Source: Symbiodinium natans
Lineage: Eukaryota > Sar > Dinophyceae > Suessiales > Symbiodiniaceae
Direction of reading: 5' to 3'
DNA: 64,000 bases
Assembly (NCBI GenBank): GCA_905221605.1
Contig: CAJNDS010001147.1
Location: 331,012 to 395,011, forward strand
The notes beneath the pieces were generated by a model. That model was not told the DNA's origin, searched no databases, and saw only the letters and a list, made by a program, of their open reading frames with translations. The position numbers were made by a program, and so were the translations under genes. Below are positions 20,169 through 31,463 of this stretch, one piece after another. Each line of letters starts with the position of its first letter. The first letter of the stretch is position 1.

Positions 20169-22664
20169 CTAAAGTTTAAAGCCCACTGGACAACTCGAGA
20201 CTGGGCCTTCTGAAAAGGCTTGGACGCCCTGCCGCTCTCGGCCAAGCGGAAAAGTGTGCCACAAGTTCGAGGTCTTTGAAGGCTCACCAGGCTCACCACC
20301 CAGATGGAGCATCCACTGCTCAGAAAGTGCCTCTTCCAATGCTTCGCCGATGTCGCCGCTGCAACGCCCCACAAGCACCAACAGCCCCGCCTCATTGTTT
20401 GCCTGTGTCGATCTTGCGGCAGAGCAAGGGCGCATGCCCAGAGCCGAGTCTAGCCGTCGATTGAAGAAGGCCAGGGCATGGACGGCGGAGGTGGCGTGCA
20501 ACGTGGCGTTGACGTCACCGTTCCAAGGCACCAAGTTGATCGAGATCGTGCCGATTGGAAAAAGGCCGAACAGCAAGTCCACAAAGGCGAGGGCGACTGT
20601 GGCAGCTGCAATGTCCCACTCCAGCATCTGTATGGACACGCTTGGCATGCTCTTGTTCGAAAGCAGGAGCTCTGGACATGTGATCTGGGGGACACACTGC
20701 ACCGAACCTCTCAGCCGGCCGTTGGCCGTGATGTGTATGCGGAGGGAGTGCAGACTGGGGTGCGAGCAGCTGCCCAGCTCAAAAGCGAAACTGCCATCGT
20801 CTCCGGAGGCCACAGTCCTCAGAAGCCCATGCGCAGATCGATGTACGAAGTGATGGATGCGGATGGAGTCACGACACCTTGCATCGATGAAGTTCGGAGA
20901 CCACGTCACATTTGAGCCGTGCAATGCAAGCTTCGCTGTCCCTGCTGAGGCAAGGCAAGGTTGACATGTGCCGTTCAGGAACACTGACATGGACTCAGCA
21001 CGGCATTCGTCGCACATGGGGCCGGTGTAAGGCCAAAAGCACTCGCACCTGCACGCGCTGTCTGAGGCCCTGGCTCTGTGCCTGACGATGCCGCGGCCAC
21101 TGCATTCGGCCGTGTAGCAGCATGAAGCAGAAAGCTGGAAGGCTCCCTCGGTTCTTCCTTTGCCGTCGACGACAACGTCGTAGCACCTGCCCGGTGAGAG
21201 GCCGGCGACTCTAATCTCTGCCCTGTTCCAGCAGGATCCGCAATCGTCACAGGATCGCCACAGGTCCTGGCCCATGATGGAGAGTGAGGTGTCGAAGGAC
21301 GAACCACAAGTACTAAAGAGTACATCACCAATGCCCTCAGGTGGACAAAAGATGTGCCGCGCATCACCGGACTCGTAGCCGACACTGCTGGTCCGGCCCA
21401 CAGTGGATGCAGCCACTGAGCTGCCGCACGTCAAAAGCATGGCCGTTGCTGAAGTGGTGGTGCTGACCGTGCTGGTGGAAGTGGAAGTCTGAGTCCCAAC
21501 TGTTTGATATGCACGGACTGCATCCAGCATCTGACCAAGATCCTCTGTGAATTCTCGCCAGGTCATGCCGCTTGGGTCGTATCCCTGCCGCAATGCGTCG
21601 TGAATAACCTGTCCGCTGTGTAGCACTTTCTGGTCATCATACATCACGAAGAAGCCTCGCTCCATTCTGATAAAGCCGGCCCACTCCATGTTGAACCAGT
21701 CCCCACACCGGGCGCAGGCATCCTCCTGGAACATCCCATGATGAAAGCTTGGAAAGAAGGCTAGGCCCGAGATGTGAAGGTGCCCTCCGCCACAGATCTG
21801 CGCCCCCACTTCATCGGGCGATGAGGCATTCCAAGCAAGGGATACACCGGACAGGTTCACTTCCAAATTCCAGCTTCCACTGTACTCAATGTGGCATTCG
21901 GCAGAGATGAAATTGACCCTGTTGACGACGGATGCCATCTCCAGGACCCCCGAATAATAGAGACGCAAACTGATACGGTTGTCCAGGAAAGTGACATCGC
22001 TGAGCAACTGGGCCTTGCCAGAAAACGCAACATCGTTCCTGTAGAAGAGCACGTCCTCAAGAGCAGGGTCGACCTGCCGGTAGGCTATGGAAATCGCGTT
22101 TTGGTTGTCCACGAAGACCGACCGACCAACATGGAAAGCTTGATCTGGGCCATCGGCCCGCACCGACCCAGATCCAGCACTTGCGAGGCCAAAGTCAGTC
22201 AGCATGAACCAGCATCGATCCAAGTGGATGTGGATGGCCCCCCATCTTAACTCCACGCGAATTCCATGTTGGGCACGGAAAAAGACGGAATCCTCAATCT
22301 TGGCAGTGAGCGAGCTCGCAAAGCTCGAAAAGTCTAGTGCGTCAGCAACATCCATGAACAGACTGTTCGATATGAGAACCGTCAGGCCTTGCGAATGCTG
22401 CTTCCAAATACAGCGCATCAGACCCTGGCAAATGACGTTGTCCATCAGCACGGTGGGAGGCGCAGCGTTTTGGGTTGCGATGGGACTGACATAGAAATAC
22501 ATATCCCGCGTCCTGATGGCGCTCGTCTGCGGGCGCTCTAGGTGCTGCGTTTGCTGGTCTGCACCCCAGTGAGAGAACGGGGTGTACAAGGCTGTCCGCT
22601 TGATCACCAGCCTGGCGCCCTGATACACCACAATGGAGGCATCCTCATGAACAAAGGACAGCAC
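20169..22664 (-). CDS. Beta-helix module 3 plus PPC-like and EGF-like domains
   Basis: About 831 open codons. Residues about 1-330 form a parallel beta-helix-like repeat with recurring short strands (LTAKIEDSVFF, VGRSVFVDNQNAISI, LEDVLFYRNDVAFSG). It starts with the module signature LSFVHEDASIVVYQGARLVI. A Cys-rich block (FHHGMFQEDACARCGDWFN) and a Ser/Thr linker (SSTSTVSTTTS-type) follow. Then a segment with FSTCGSSFDTSLSIMG and a CDDCGSC cluster fits PPC-like (pre-peptidase C-terminal) domains, and CECFWPYTGPMCDECRAES is EGF-like. The remainder is beta-rich with sequons. Third of three homologous modules. Confidence 0.65.
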   Translation of the reverse strand: MLSFVHEDASIVVYQGARLVIKRTALYTPFSHWGADQQTQHLERPQTSAIRTRDMYFYVSPIATQNAAPPTVLMDNVICQGLMRCIWKQHSQGLTVLISNSLFMDVADALDFSSFASSLTAKIEDSVFFRAQHGIRVELRWGAIHIHLDRCWFMLTDFGLASAGSGSVRADGPDQAFHVGRSVFVDNQNAISIAYRQVDPALEDVLFYRNDVAFSGKAQLLSDVTFLDNRISLRLYYSGVLEMASVVNRVNFISAECHIEYSGSWNLEVNLSGVSLAWNASSPDEVGAQICGGGHLHISGLAFFPSFHHGMFQEDACARCGDWFNMEWAGFIRMERGFFVMYDDQKVLHSGQVIHDALRQGYDPSGMTWREFTEDLGQMLDAVRAYQTVGTQTSTSTSTVSTTTSATAMLLTCGSSVAASTVGRTSSVGYESGDARHIFCPPEGIGDVLFSTCGSSFDTSLSIMGQDLWRSCDDCGSCWNRAEIRVAGLSPGRCYDVVVDGKGRTEGAFQLSASCCYTAECSGRGIVRHRARASDSACRCECFWPYTGPMCDECRAESMSVFLNGTCQPCLASAGTAKLALHGSNVTWSPNFIDARCRDSIRIHHFVHRSAHGLLRTVASGDDGSFAFELGSCSHPSLHSLRIHITANGRLRGSVQCVPQITCPELLLSNKSMPSVSIQMLEWDIAAATVALAFVDLLFGLFPIGTISINLVPWNGDVNATLHATSAVHALAFFNRRLDSALGMRPCSAARSTQANNEAGLLVLVGRCSGDIGEALEEALSEQWMLHLGGEPGEPSKTSNLWHTFPLGRERQGVQAFSEGPVSSCPVGFKL

Positions 22665-22688
22665 CTGAGTTGCAGTTGCGGCACCGTG

Positions 22689-23921
22689 TCACATGAGGAC
22701 AGCTGCAAACCCCTGGAGAAAGAGAGAGAAAGAGAGAGAGAGAGTATCTGCGTCTAAGGTCAGTGCCGCGAATGAGTCTTCACCTTCGACCGTGAGGGTG
22801 ACACCTGGCAAGATGTGGACTGGGCTGGCAAGTGTACGCACTTCATTAGAAGACCACGTCGTGTTTGCCCTGATCCACACCGGCTCCACCACCACCAAGG
22901 GTGCCGGCAGTGACGTCGATGTGATGTGGGTCGATGGTGCTGGTGTTGGCGCTGGTGCTGTGCTCGTGGTGCTGGTGGTGCTGGTGTTGGAGAAGGGCGA
23001 GCCTGGCAGTGTTCCGCCGAGGGCACTGAGCATGGCAGCCTGATCTTCCAAGAAGGCCGCCAGGCTCAGGTTGCTCGGGGAGTATCCGTTCAGCAAGGCA
23101 TCTCGAAGACCCTGCCCGCTCTTCAGCTCGAGGCCCGACTGGAGGGAGTCCACATCCATCAAGCCCACCCACTCCGCATTGAACCACTCCACTGTGCACT
23201 GACCCGCGCAGTCGCCCTCCTGGTACATGCCGTGGTGGAACGGGGCCTGAAGGAGGAGTGGCGAGATGTGCACGATGCTTGAATCAGATGTGTTCTCGGC
23301 GTCGAAGATTTTGTCGAAAACCTCGTGAGATGATGTCGCATTCCAGGATACGGTCGTCCCATCTAGCAACCATCCGCCCCACGAGCTATACATGGGTGTC
23401 ACCAGCCAATGTATGTTATACTCTGTTGATCCCATGAAGTTGACTTTGTCCAAGTGCAAAGAAAAGACTTGAGGCCCTATCTTCAGGCCGACGCGGTTAT
23501 CCTTAAAAGTAATGTTTCGCAGAAGACCTTCAAACCCGGAAAGAAGCGGTCGAAAAATACCTGACGTCCCCATGGCAATGTCGTTCCCGTAGAACAGAAG
23601 ATCTGTGCACTGAAACTGTCCCACCTGGTAAGCAAGCCCGAGCTCAGCAGCTTGTCCGTTGTATGCAAAGATCGAGCTGTCCAGCAGCCGTAAGCTGCCC
23701 AACTGTCCATAGCCTCGAATGGGCCTCATCGTGACACCGATCTTGTTCTCCATGAAGAGACAATATGCAACATCAATGCTAACATCTTTATCGGAAGGGT
23801 CCCAGATGCCGACGACATTTCGGAAGAAGACGGAAGAGCTCACCTGTGTCTGGACAAACCCAGAACGAATGGCCATGTAGTTGTCAAGGAAGGCGCCTTG
23901 GATTTCCAGCTTCCGTCCCAA
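22689..23921 (-). CDS. Beta-helix module 2, main exon, and start of module 3
   Basis: Repeating strands such as VSSSVFFRNVVGIWD, LLDSSIFAYNGQAAEL and CTDLLFYGNDIAMGT build a parallel beta-helix-like domain. The Cys-rich block [20 protein letters not shown], a Leu-rich helical segment and a Ser/Thr linker follow. The exon then gives the next module's opening, VHILPGVTLTVEGE. Its last part runs into a GA-rich simple repeat (22723-22742), probably intron. Bases 22961-23249 are almost identical to 24793-25081. Confidence 0.65.
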   Translation of the reverse strand: MGRKLEIQGAFLDNYMAIRSGFVQTQVSSSVFFRNVVGIWDPSDKDVSIDVAYCLFMENKIGVTMRPIRGYGQLGSLRLLDSSIFAYNGQAAELGLAYQVGQFQCTDLLFYGNDIAMGTSGIFRPLLSGFEGLLRNITFKDNRVGLKIGPQVFSLHLDKVNFMGSTEYNIHWLVTPMYSSWGGWLLDGTTVSWNATSSHEVFDKIFDAENTSDSSIVHISPLLLQAPFHHGMYQEGDCAGQCTVEWFNAEWVGLMDVDSLQSGLELKSGQGLRDALLNGYSPSNLSLAAFLEDQAAMLSALGGTLPGSPFSNTSTTSTTSTAPAPTPAPSTHITSTSLPAPLVVVEPVWIRANTTWSSNEVRTLASPVHILPGVTLTVEGEDSFAALTLDADTLSLSFSLFLQGFAAVLM

Positions 23922-24009
23922 GGCTACATGTGCCCGGCTTGCAGAGAAAGCTTCGACACCTATTGAGTCTACTGACCATGTGAGGGTAGGGAGCTGTTCG
24001 TGACGTGCA

Positions 24010-24330
24010 TGTGGTCCTCTTCTTCATATTCGGATCCGCGTACGCAGTGCTTCAAGCCCGTGCAAATGACTGTATCTAAGAGAACGTGTGCAATGCCAGG
24101 CCCACCAAGCAGTGTGACGGCAGAGACCTCGGATGAGTGCGATTGTGTTGTCTCAATCCCTGTCGGCTCGAAAGGCACTTCCCCTTCCCAGCCGCGCCAG
24201 CTCCGAAATGGACTGGAGAAAGCCGCACGACGTGCGACAAGACTGGCGCCAGGATGCACCTGGATGGTGGCGTTCGGGTGGATGAATGACAGGACCTCAG
24301 CAAACACGGAGTCTCCTTCATGATCTCGCC
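24010..24330 (-). CDS. Beta-helix module 2, opening exon
   Basis: The frame reads EVLSFIHPNATIQVHPGASL and later VLLDTVICTGLKHCV. This matches the opening exons of module 1 (25893-26216: EVLTFLHPNASIQLDRGASL, DNVICKGLMRCI) and module 3 (22664: LSFVHEDASIVVYQGARL, DNVICQGLMRCI). Exon boundaries are approximate; the stretch beyond about 24340 is intron-like and Arg-rich only by chance. Confidence 0.6.
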
Positions 24331-24519
24331 ATCTGCTTCTGGATTGGGGGGGGGGCAGGTCGCGACTTGGGCGATTTGGGGTACAATGCTTCACAAGTAT
24401 GATGATGTGGATAAGGGTCCGGGCCACAACCCCATCCTGTTGGCGTGGTTTGGGTCGCGCGCGCGAGCGCGCGCGAGCCCGCGCGCGCGTGTGGCTTGCG
24501 ATACTGCCGGACTTTGCAC

Positions 24520-24665
24520 GAAGAGGCCGAGGCCGGGACAGCGAACGAGCCACCCATGCCTTCGATGGTCAGGACCACTCCCGGCAGCACTGCGACAGTG
24601 CTCGAAAGTGCACGAGCCCCCTCCACAGATGTCCACGTCGTGTTTACCTGAAGGGCATCTCAGCA
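24520..24665 (-). CDS. Small exon with the LPGV-LTIEG module start
   Basis: The frame contains STVAVLPGVVLTIEGMGG, equivalent to RVTVLPGVKLTIDG near 27000 and VHILPGVTLTVEGE near 22800. It marks the start of the second module. Boundaries are uncertain. Confidence 0.5.
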
Positions 24666-24699
24666 TCTGACAGACGAGCAACTTAAACCTAAGCATGGG

Positions 24700-25617
24700 A
24701 CAGGAACTTTGAGAGAGGCGCTTGAAGCACCATCGGTCCAGCGAGGACAACATCCATATCAGACACCAAGTGCGCCGGCGGCAGGGTGGTAGTGCTCGTG
24801 GTGCTGGTGGTGCTGGTGTTGGAGAAGGGCGAGCCTGGCAGTGTTCCGCCGAGGGCACTGAGCATGGCAGCCTGATCTTCCAAGAAGGCCGCCAGGCTCA
24901 GGTTGCTCGGGGAGTATCCGTTCAGCAAGGCATCTCGAAGACCCTGCCCGCTCTTCAGCTCGAGGCCCGACTGGAGGGAGTCCACATCCATCAAGCGCAC
25001 CCACTCCGCATTGAACCACTCCACTGTGCACTGACCCGCGCAGTCGCCCTCCTGGTACATGCCGTGGTGGAACGGGGCCTGCGGTACCTCGGGTGGCCAA
25101 GTAAGCCGGAGGAGGCCTGCTCCACTCCCATCCTCTGCATCATAGATCATCTCCCCAATCTCCGAACTGTTCCAGAAAACTAAGACCGGCTCCCAATCAA
25201 TCAGATAATCGCCGGTGTAGTGAATGTCATACTCAGTGGAGCCAACAAAGTTGACCCTCTGCAGCTGCGGAAAACTTTGCTGCTGCGGAAAGCCTGATTT
25301 CAAGCCGATACGATTCGCCAGGAAGGTACTGTTCTGAAAAAGACCTCTTGCTGACTCAAGCGCTACGCCATTCCAACAGCACAGGACATCATCAAGGCGA
25401 CAAGACCATGAAGACATGGCCTGTCCGTTTTGCGCGAAGATGGACCGCGACGCCTGGATCGAGATCCCGTCCACCCCTCTGGTGTTGTGGAAAAGGAAGC
25501 AATCATCGAGACTGATCTTGCCAGTCTTCGCACCATGCCCATTGTGGTAGAAGATGGAGTGTTGCACTTGCACTGCCGCACGGCCACTCGTCCACATATC
25601 GAGGCCGCTTAAAGTGT
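24700..25617 (-). CDS. Beta-helix module 1, main exon
   Basis: Strands such as [29 protein letters not shown] and [15 protein letters not shown] form the repeat. The same [15 protein letters not shown] block, Leu-rich helix and Ser/Thr linker as module 2 follow. The apparent Tyr-Val repeat before it (25636-25797) is a translated microsatellite, not protein. Bases 24793-25081 match 22961-23249 at 288 of 289 positions. Confidence 0.65.
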
Positions 25618-25635
25618 CCATGAACCTTGGGCACG

Positions 25636-25797
<162 letters not shown>

Positions 25798-25892
25798 GAT
25801 TGCATAGGTCCTTTATGCTTAGGGTATAGGGTGTATCTTACAGTAAAGGGAATGCATGGAATCACCATACTCAGAAAGTTACATAAACCCAA

Positions 25893-26216
25893 AGTTGAGC
25901 TTCATTGCATCCTCAAGGAACAAACTGTCTTTGACAGTCACTGCAGCCGTAATGCCCTCGGGAGCGAAGATGCACCGCATAAGGCCCTTGCAAATAACAT
26001 TGTCCCAAACAAGCTGGCTTACTGGCACTCGTCTTCTGCTGCTGCCCAGATCCACGAAGCTAACACCTGTGATTTCGGGGGGCTTGTCGGCCTGCGCCGC
26101 ATCCCAGCCGTACCAGCCAAGGAATGGGCTCACGAACATGGCGCGACGCACCACCAGACTGGCGCCCCGATCCAGCTGGATGGACGCATTCGGGTGTAGG
26201 AAGGTCAGCACCTCAT
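25893..26216 (-). CDS. Beta-helix module 1, opening exon
   Basis: The frame reads EVLTFLHPNASIQLDRGASL, later VWDNVICKGLMRCIFAPEG and VKDSLFLEDAMKLNFG. It is homologous to 24010-24330 and to the start of the 22664 exon. Boundaries are approximate. Confidence 0.6.
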
Positions 26217-26949
26217 GCAAGATTTTTCGAAGCCGCAATGAATGTAAAAAAGGGATGTGGTCTTTGCCTGGAAATGGTTCTTTCATCGCTATTATGAGTT
26301 TAGAAGCATTGTTGAAAGTTTATCCAGCTTGAGTGCTTTTGAGCCTTGGCAAGACGTGCGGTAGCACAGTGTGTAACTGCCTGCAAGTGGGCATTTGTGT
26401 CTTGGACATTGAGTCTTTGCCTCGCTTCTCGCACGACATTCACACATAAATGCCGCTCATCGTGTTTGCGTTACTTCTCGTCAACTTCGTTCGGAATCCA
26501 CGACCTACATGCTTCATAGCCACGCGGTAATCCAAACTTCTAGCATGTTTCATTCTATCCGCAGGGGCTTGCAGAACTTCTTGTCCTTTCCTCTTCTGCT
26601 GGGCCTCCCCCCCCCCCCCGAGATGATTCTCAGCATCAGCTTTTCCAGCCAAGAAGATTGAGGACACCACTCCAGCAGTAGAATCAGGCCGCCCCTTTAG
26701 AACACGCTTTTCCACAGGTCAAGATCCACGATGCCACCCGAGGCCAGAACCAGGTCGGCTACCCGTTTAACTGTTAACTGTTTGTAGGTAACAGGTTGCC
26801 AACTCACGTCACAGGTAACTGTCAGCATTGCCAAAAAAAGCCTCAAACTGAAATGAGCTACAGGATGACTGTGAAATATAGGTCACAGGAGGTTGAAGGC
26901 GGCAGTCTAAACTCAACATACCATGTGCGAGCAGGAAAAACTGATGACT

Positions 26950-27070
26950 AAGGCCCCGTCTGCTCTCGCGACCGTCCCGTCCGTAAGATTTGTTCCATTG
27001 GTGCCATCAATGGTCAACTTCACCCCTGGCAGAACGGTCACCCTCTCCTGGGCGACAGATCCGTTCTGAG
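26950..27070 (-). CDS. Small exon with module 1 start (LPGVKLTIDG)
   Basis: The minus-strand frame reads GSVAQERVTVLPGVKLTIDG followed by an Asn/Thr-rich segment with sequons. It is the third occurrence of the LPGV-LTI-G signature and the most upstream part of the secreted beta-helix protein that I can identify. Confidence 0.45.
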
Positions 27071-27830
27071 GTCATTCCCCTTGATGCCATGCAAAGAATT
27101 CGCAACACAGTCACAACACTACACTGCAGAATCCCAACAGGAATCAAGCCTCTGAAATGCGATGAAGGCCTGCACCCCAAGTGGTATTCACACTAATACT
27201 GACTGGGCGGACGATCGAATCGTTGTGTGCATTGGCGAACAAGCTGGTGGAAGCAAAATGCAGGGCCACAATGATGCTCCTCACAATTTGCCGCATCGCG
27301 CCAGGAACAGTTCCTGGTTATGTAAGACTGATAGCAAACACTTCTGCACTGAAACAAGTCGGGGTTTGCGTCTTGACATGCCTTTGAACTCATTCTCACA
27401 TATCACTTCAGCCCTAAGCCTAAACGTGCCCAAACCAAGTTCCAGGTTGTGTCTCTCCAGCCTGCTTGAACCAAAGTCAGAAGGAAAGCGGCAGCCGATG
27501 TCTCCTAGAACAGAGGAAGCCCGAAACAGTGTGCAAAGACCAAGCCCTCAAAGCGTGCAGCGCCCCCCAGATTACTGGTTGCAAAAACCGTACAGCACGC
27601 CTGCAAATCGACCATGTCGCCTTTTCACAAGCCCGCAGAGACACGCGCGGACGCGCCGAATGGATCATGTTGTTGGAAACGAACGTGCAGAATAGATCGA
27701 CAAAGATGTGCTAGCCTGCGCCAGCTCCGCGCAAGCGGCGCACTCGCTCAAATGTGGACGCGGGGTGTGATGCATACCTTCGGGTGCAGGACCTGTGGAA
27801 GAGATGAAATCGCTTGGCCAGTGGCATCTG
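27071..27830. other. No supported gene
   Basis: Short open frames on both strands lack domains, and no natural-looking exon was found. Confidence 0.4.
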
Positions 27831-27925
27831 TCAAGAAGGATAGCTGGAGTAGGTCAGAAGGTAGAGCATGACGCCCAGCGACCATGTTCCCCAGTTAGGG
27901 TTCGGAGTCGGAGGGTTGTTGAAGT
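27831..27925 (-). CDS. Possible protein-kinase exon fragment
   Basis: The minus-strand frame contains WSLGVMLYLLTYSSYPS, matching subdomain IX of Ser/Thr protein kinases (D-x-W-S-x-G-V-x-L-Y-x-L-L). The usual Asp before x-W is Gly here, and neither the ATP-binding nor the catalytic loop motif is visible nearby. It is probably an isolated exon or a relic. Confidence 0.3.
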
Positions 27926-28719
27926 GGCCTGTGCTAGCGACAGTTCGCATTTTTTGACATTCCCAATTGTTTCTCGGCGTTCTGCATGCAAGTTGCGTTT
28001 CCTCTTCCATACAAGACATCACGCAAGGACTGCCACATTCAGGTCAATTCCATCCCGATTCTAGAGCTGCGAATGTGTTGAATGTGTTACCCCAAACCAT
28101 GCCCGAACGATTCGATCCGATTCTTTTTCTATTAAAAGTCTACTTTGTTATATTGACTTCCATGGTACCAGTGCACCTTGCTCCCAGAGCATCCATGCCC
28201 GAGGGGGCGCGAACAATGATTTCAGCCAGGGTGTCTGATCCTACTCCCGCAGTCCGGTCCGTGAACGTGTTTCCTCTGGCATATCGGCATGCATCGGTGC
28301 AAAGCAGTTTTTCCCACGAACCCCGCGTGGGTCCCATGTAGGTCCCTGGTGTTGGGGTTTGGTTGTTGCAGGGTGATTCGCTGCAATTTCCGCATGTTGC
28401 TTTTCGGTGCTCAGACAGCTGACGGGCTTGCGTGGAGCAATTTCGACCTTGCCTTGTGGGCTGTGCTCCATGTTGTGTGCTCCATGTTGTGTGGTGATGC
28501 GTAACGCGAATTCTTCTTTCATCTCTGGCGCTTTACTGAATGGGATGCATCTGTCCGGCTAGATGCGTTTCACCCAGAATTTGTAGTGGGATTCGACCTG
28601 ACTCTCGGCGAAGTGCCTTCGTCTTTGTGCTATGTGTACGGGAATTCTGCGAAATTCTAGATTTACGTTCAGATTATCTTTGTACTTCGTACGCAGTCAT
28701 ATAAGATACCAAGCAAGGC

Positions 28720-29340
28720 GTGCGCCGCTTCATTGGTGAGATCCGCAGCAGCTTGCTGCAGCGCCCGACCACTTTCATCTTATCTTCGCATCTCAAAAGT
28801 GCACTGGGGCATTGGCAGTTCAAGGACTACAAAGCAGCAGCGACAAAGGACCTGCTCGCGTACCGTACACCAGGGATACAAACCGGGCCTACGCATTGCA
28901 CGACTCAACGATGTGGTGGGGAAGGATATCATCGGCGTTCCGAACCTCGGCGACCCGCGTGAGGCTCTTGATGCGAGGGTGACTCATTGTGCCTGGGAGG
29001 ACCGTATGGCCAGTGACGTTAGGAAACTCATGGACTCCTCATATCAGTGGAGACACGGGCACCCTGTAAACTCCAGGAACATGCACGGCTGGGTCCATGA
29101 GCATGCTTGGGAAATGCAGAGTCTTCGAGACTGCTACCTCGACGTACATGAGCGATCGCGCAATGATGAGCAATATGCAGCTCGGGAAAGGGAAAGACTG
29201 CGACGCCTGCTTGAAGCGCCGAGAACACAGCCCTGGGCAGAAGATCGTATGACAGAGGCGTCTATCCAAGCCTTGAACTGGCACCTGGACCAGGAAGCGT
29301 GCACTATCGCCCCACATCACCTCCCCCCCAAACTCCTTCC
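28720..29340 (+). pseudogene. Unrecognised plus-strand gene with one frame break
   Basis: Natural-looking peptide text runs first in one frame (FILSSHLKSALGHWQFKDYK, ending YRTPG near 28872). It then continues in another frame from about 28880 with GYKPGLRIARLNDVVGKDII, ALDARVTHCAWEDRMASDV, and a long charged helix (ARERERLRRLLEAPRT). The change could be an indel or a very short intron. No domain is recognised. The frame dissolves into a G-rich tract near 29340. Confidence 0.4.
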
Positions 29341-29885
29341 TTTTGGGGGGGGCGGGGGGGGGAGGCTACCAATGAGCTCTCCTGGCCGAATTATGCCGTC
29401 TCGATGGACCACCAATGTGATTCGTCCTACCGGATGAGAAGCGAACCTCCGAGATGTTGCCCACACCACACAACTGCGACAAATGGATGGAAGACTTGAG
29501 GAAGTCACATTCTCCTGAGATGCCCAGCATGCTCACGCTCCTTGCCCCTACGCTACTGTGGAGTGCAACAGATGATAATCTCCATGAGGCAACACCAAAG
29601 ATGGATGCAGCAGGCAACACTCACTTTTTTGGAACTATTACGGAGACGTTGGGTACTGAGAGAGGGAGTAAATGAGCGGTTAGTTTCTTTCTTCTACTTT
29701 CACCCGCCTTCTGGCAATGCACAATGCCGCTTTTTAACCATTACCGGGGAGGCCACGCGCACAAACGGCAGCGGAAAAGCCTGGTCCCTTCGGAAACCTG
29801 GCAGAATCCATGGTTTCCTTTGGGAAACCATGAGAAAACTTCCGGAGTTCAAGAAGAAACTCTAGGAAATCCTGTTTTGCTCGCA

Positions 29886-30034
29886 ATCGGAACTCGAAGA
29901 TTGTGGACTCTCTCGCTACGCTCACTCACTCACTTCCGCTCACTCCGCGAACTCCGCTCACTCCGCTGCGCTCCGTTCGCTCCGTTCGCTTCGTTCGCTC
30001 TGTTCGCTCGGGTCCACAATCCTCGAGTTCCGAT
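29886..30034. repeat. Hairpin-forming, MITE-like inverted repeat
   Basis: ATCGGAACTCGAAGATTGTG (29886-29905 and on to 29909) and GTCCACAATCCTCGAGTTCC (30012-30031 and on to 30034) are inverted copies of about 23 bp with one or two mismatches. They enclose about 100 bp of low-complexity CGCTCACTCCG/TTCGCTCCG repeats. Confidence 0.6.
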
Positions 30035-30179
30035 TCGCTCGCTCACAAATTTTCGGGCCAAGAGGCCGATGATCGTTGCGTCCTAGGCCTCTCAGCCCTG
30101 TCGCTTCTTCAGTTTTGGGTCAACTCCGTACGCTCAACACCCTTTCGATTTTGAATCAGGTCCCTCGTAGACGATCTAC

Positions 30180-31111
30180 AGTCGGGGGGGGGGACACCCG
30201 CATAAGAGAGAGCAGCGGTTTTGGTGGCAACAATTTCGGGGCAACAATTTCGGGGCAACAATTCGGTGGCAACAATTCGGTGGCAACAATTCGGTGGCAA
30301 CAATTCGGCGGCGACGGTGGCGACATTCAGCGCGGCTCTGGGGTAACATTGGGCCTCTGGGGTAACATTTTGGGGTAACGCCGGCTCTGGGGGGAACATT
30401 GGTGGTAACATTGGGGCAACGCCGGCTCTGGGGGCCAACATTGGGGTAACGCCGGCTCTGGGGTAACATTTTGGGGTAACGCCGGCTCAAGGGTAACATT
30501 TTGGGGTAACGCCGGCTCAGGGGTAACATTTTGGGTTACCGGCTCAAGGGTAACATTTTGGGGTAACGCCGGCTCAGGGGTCACATTTTGGGGTAACGCC
30601 GGCTCAGGGGTATCATTTTGGGGTAACGCCGGCTCTGGGTCACATTTTGGGGTAACGCCAGCTCTGGGGTAACATTTTGGGGTAACGCCGGCTTTGGGGT
30701 AAACATTTTGGGGTAACGGGGTCTCTGGGGTAACATTTGGGGTAACGGGGCACTAACGGGGCTCTGGGGGTAACATTGGGGTAACGGGGCCTCTGGGGGG
30801 GAACATTTGGGTAACGGGGGCTTTGGGGTAACATTTTGGGGTAACGCGGCTCTGGGGGGGAACATTTGGGGTAACATTTTGGGGTAACAGGGGCCCTGGG
30901 GGTAACATTGGGGTAACGGGGGCTTGGGGTAACATTTTGGGGTAACGCCGGCTCAGGGGTAAGATCGGGGTAACGCCGGCTCAGGGGTAACAGGGGTAAC
31001 ATTGGGGTAGCGCGGCTCTGGGGGTAACATTGGGGTAACGCCGGCTCAGGGCGTCGTCGCCTCGTCGTCGTCGCGTCGTCGCTTCGTCGCATCGTCGTCG
31101 CCTCGTCGTCG

Positions 31112-31153
<42 letters not shown>

Positions 31154-31230
31154 GTCGTCGCGTCGTCGCCTCGTCGTCGTCGCGTCGGTCCACGCGGCTC
31201 TGGGGTAACATTGGGTGCTGCACACTAGTC
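30180..31230. repeat. GGGGTAAC minisatellite with (CGT)n tract
   Basis: Units of about 30 bp of the form GGGGTAACGCCGGCTCTGGGG TAACATTTT repeat from about 30345 to 31060. They are preceded by CGGTGGCAACAATT repeats (30220-30310) and followed by a (CGT)n-type trinucleotide tract (about 31045-31190). Minus-strand open frames (QSRRYPKM-type) are artefacts. Confidence 0.9.
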
Positions 31231-31238
31231 CGTTACGA

Positions 31239-31373
31239 ATGCACGCTATGCTAGGAATGTAGAGAAAGCACTGCACGCTGCTTTTTCACATTGGCGGAAA
31301 GCAGAATCCGATCGGTAGAAAGCGGAAAGCACCGAAGGTGCCGGGCAGAGAAAAAGCTGGACCGGAGTACCCT
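31239..31373 (+). repeat. Direct repeat, copy 1 (about 133 bp)
   Basis: Roughly 88-90 percent identical to 31705-31837. Shared landmarks are GAGAAAGCACTGC, CGCTGCTTTTTCAC, AAGCAGAATCCGATCGGTAG and AAAGCTGGACCGGAGTAC. Separated from copy 2 by about 330 bp. Confidence 0.8.
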
Positions 31374-31463
31374 CCCCGGGACAGCAAGAAACGCAAATAC
31401 AGAGTGAAACAATCAGCAAGAGCTTCTCACGTGAACTGAATGTAAGAGGAGTGTGGCAATGCA

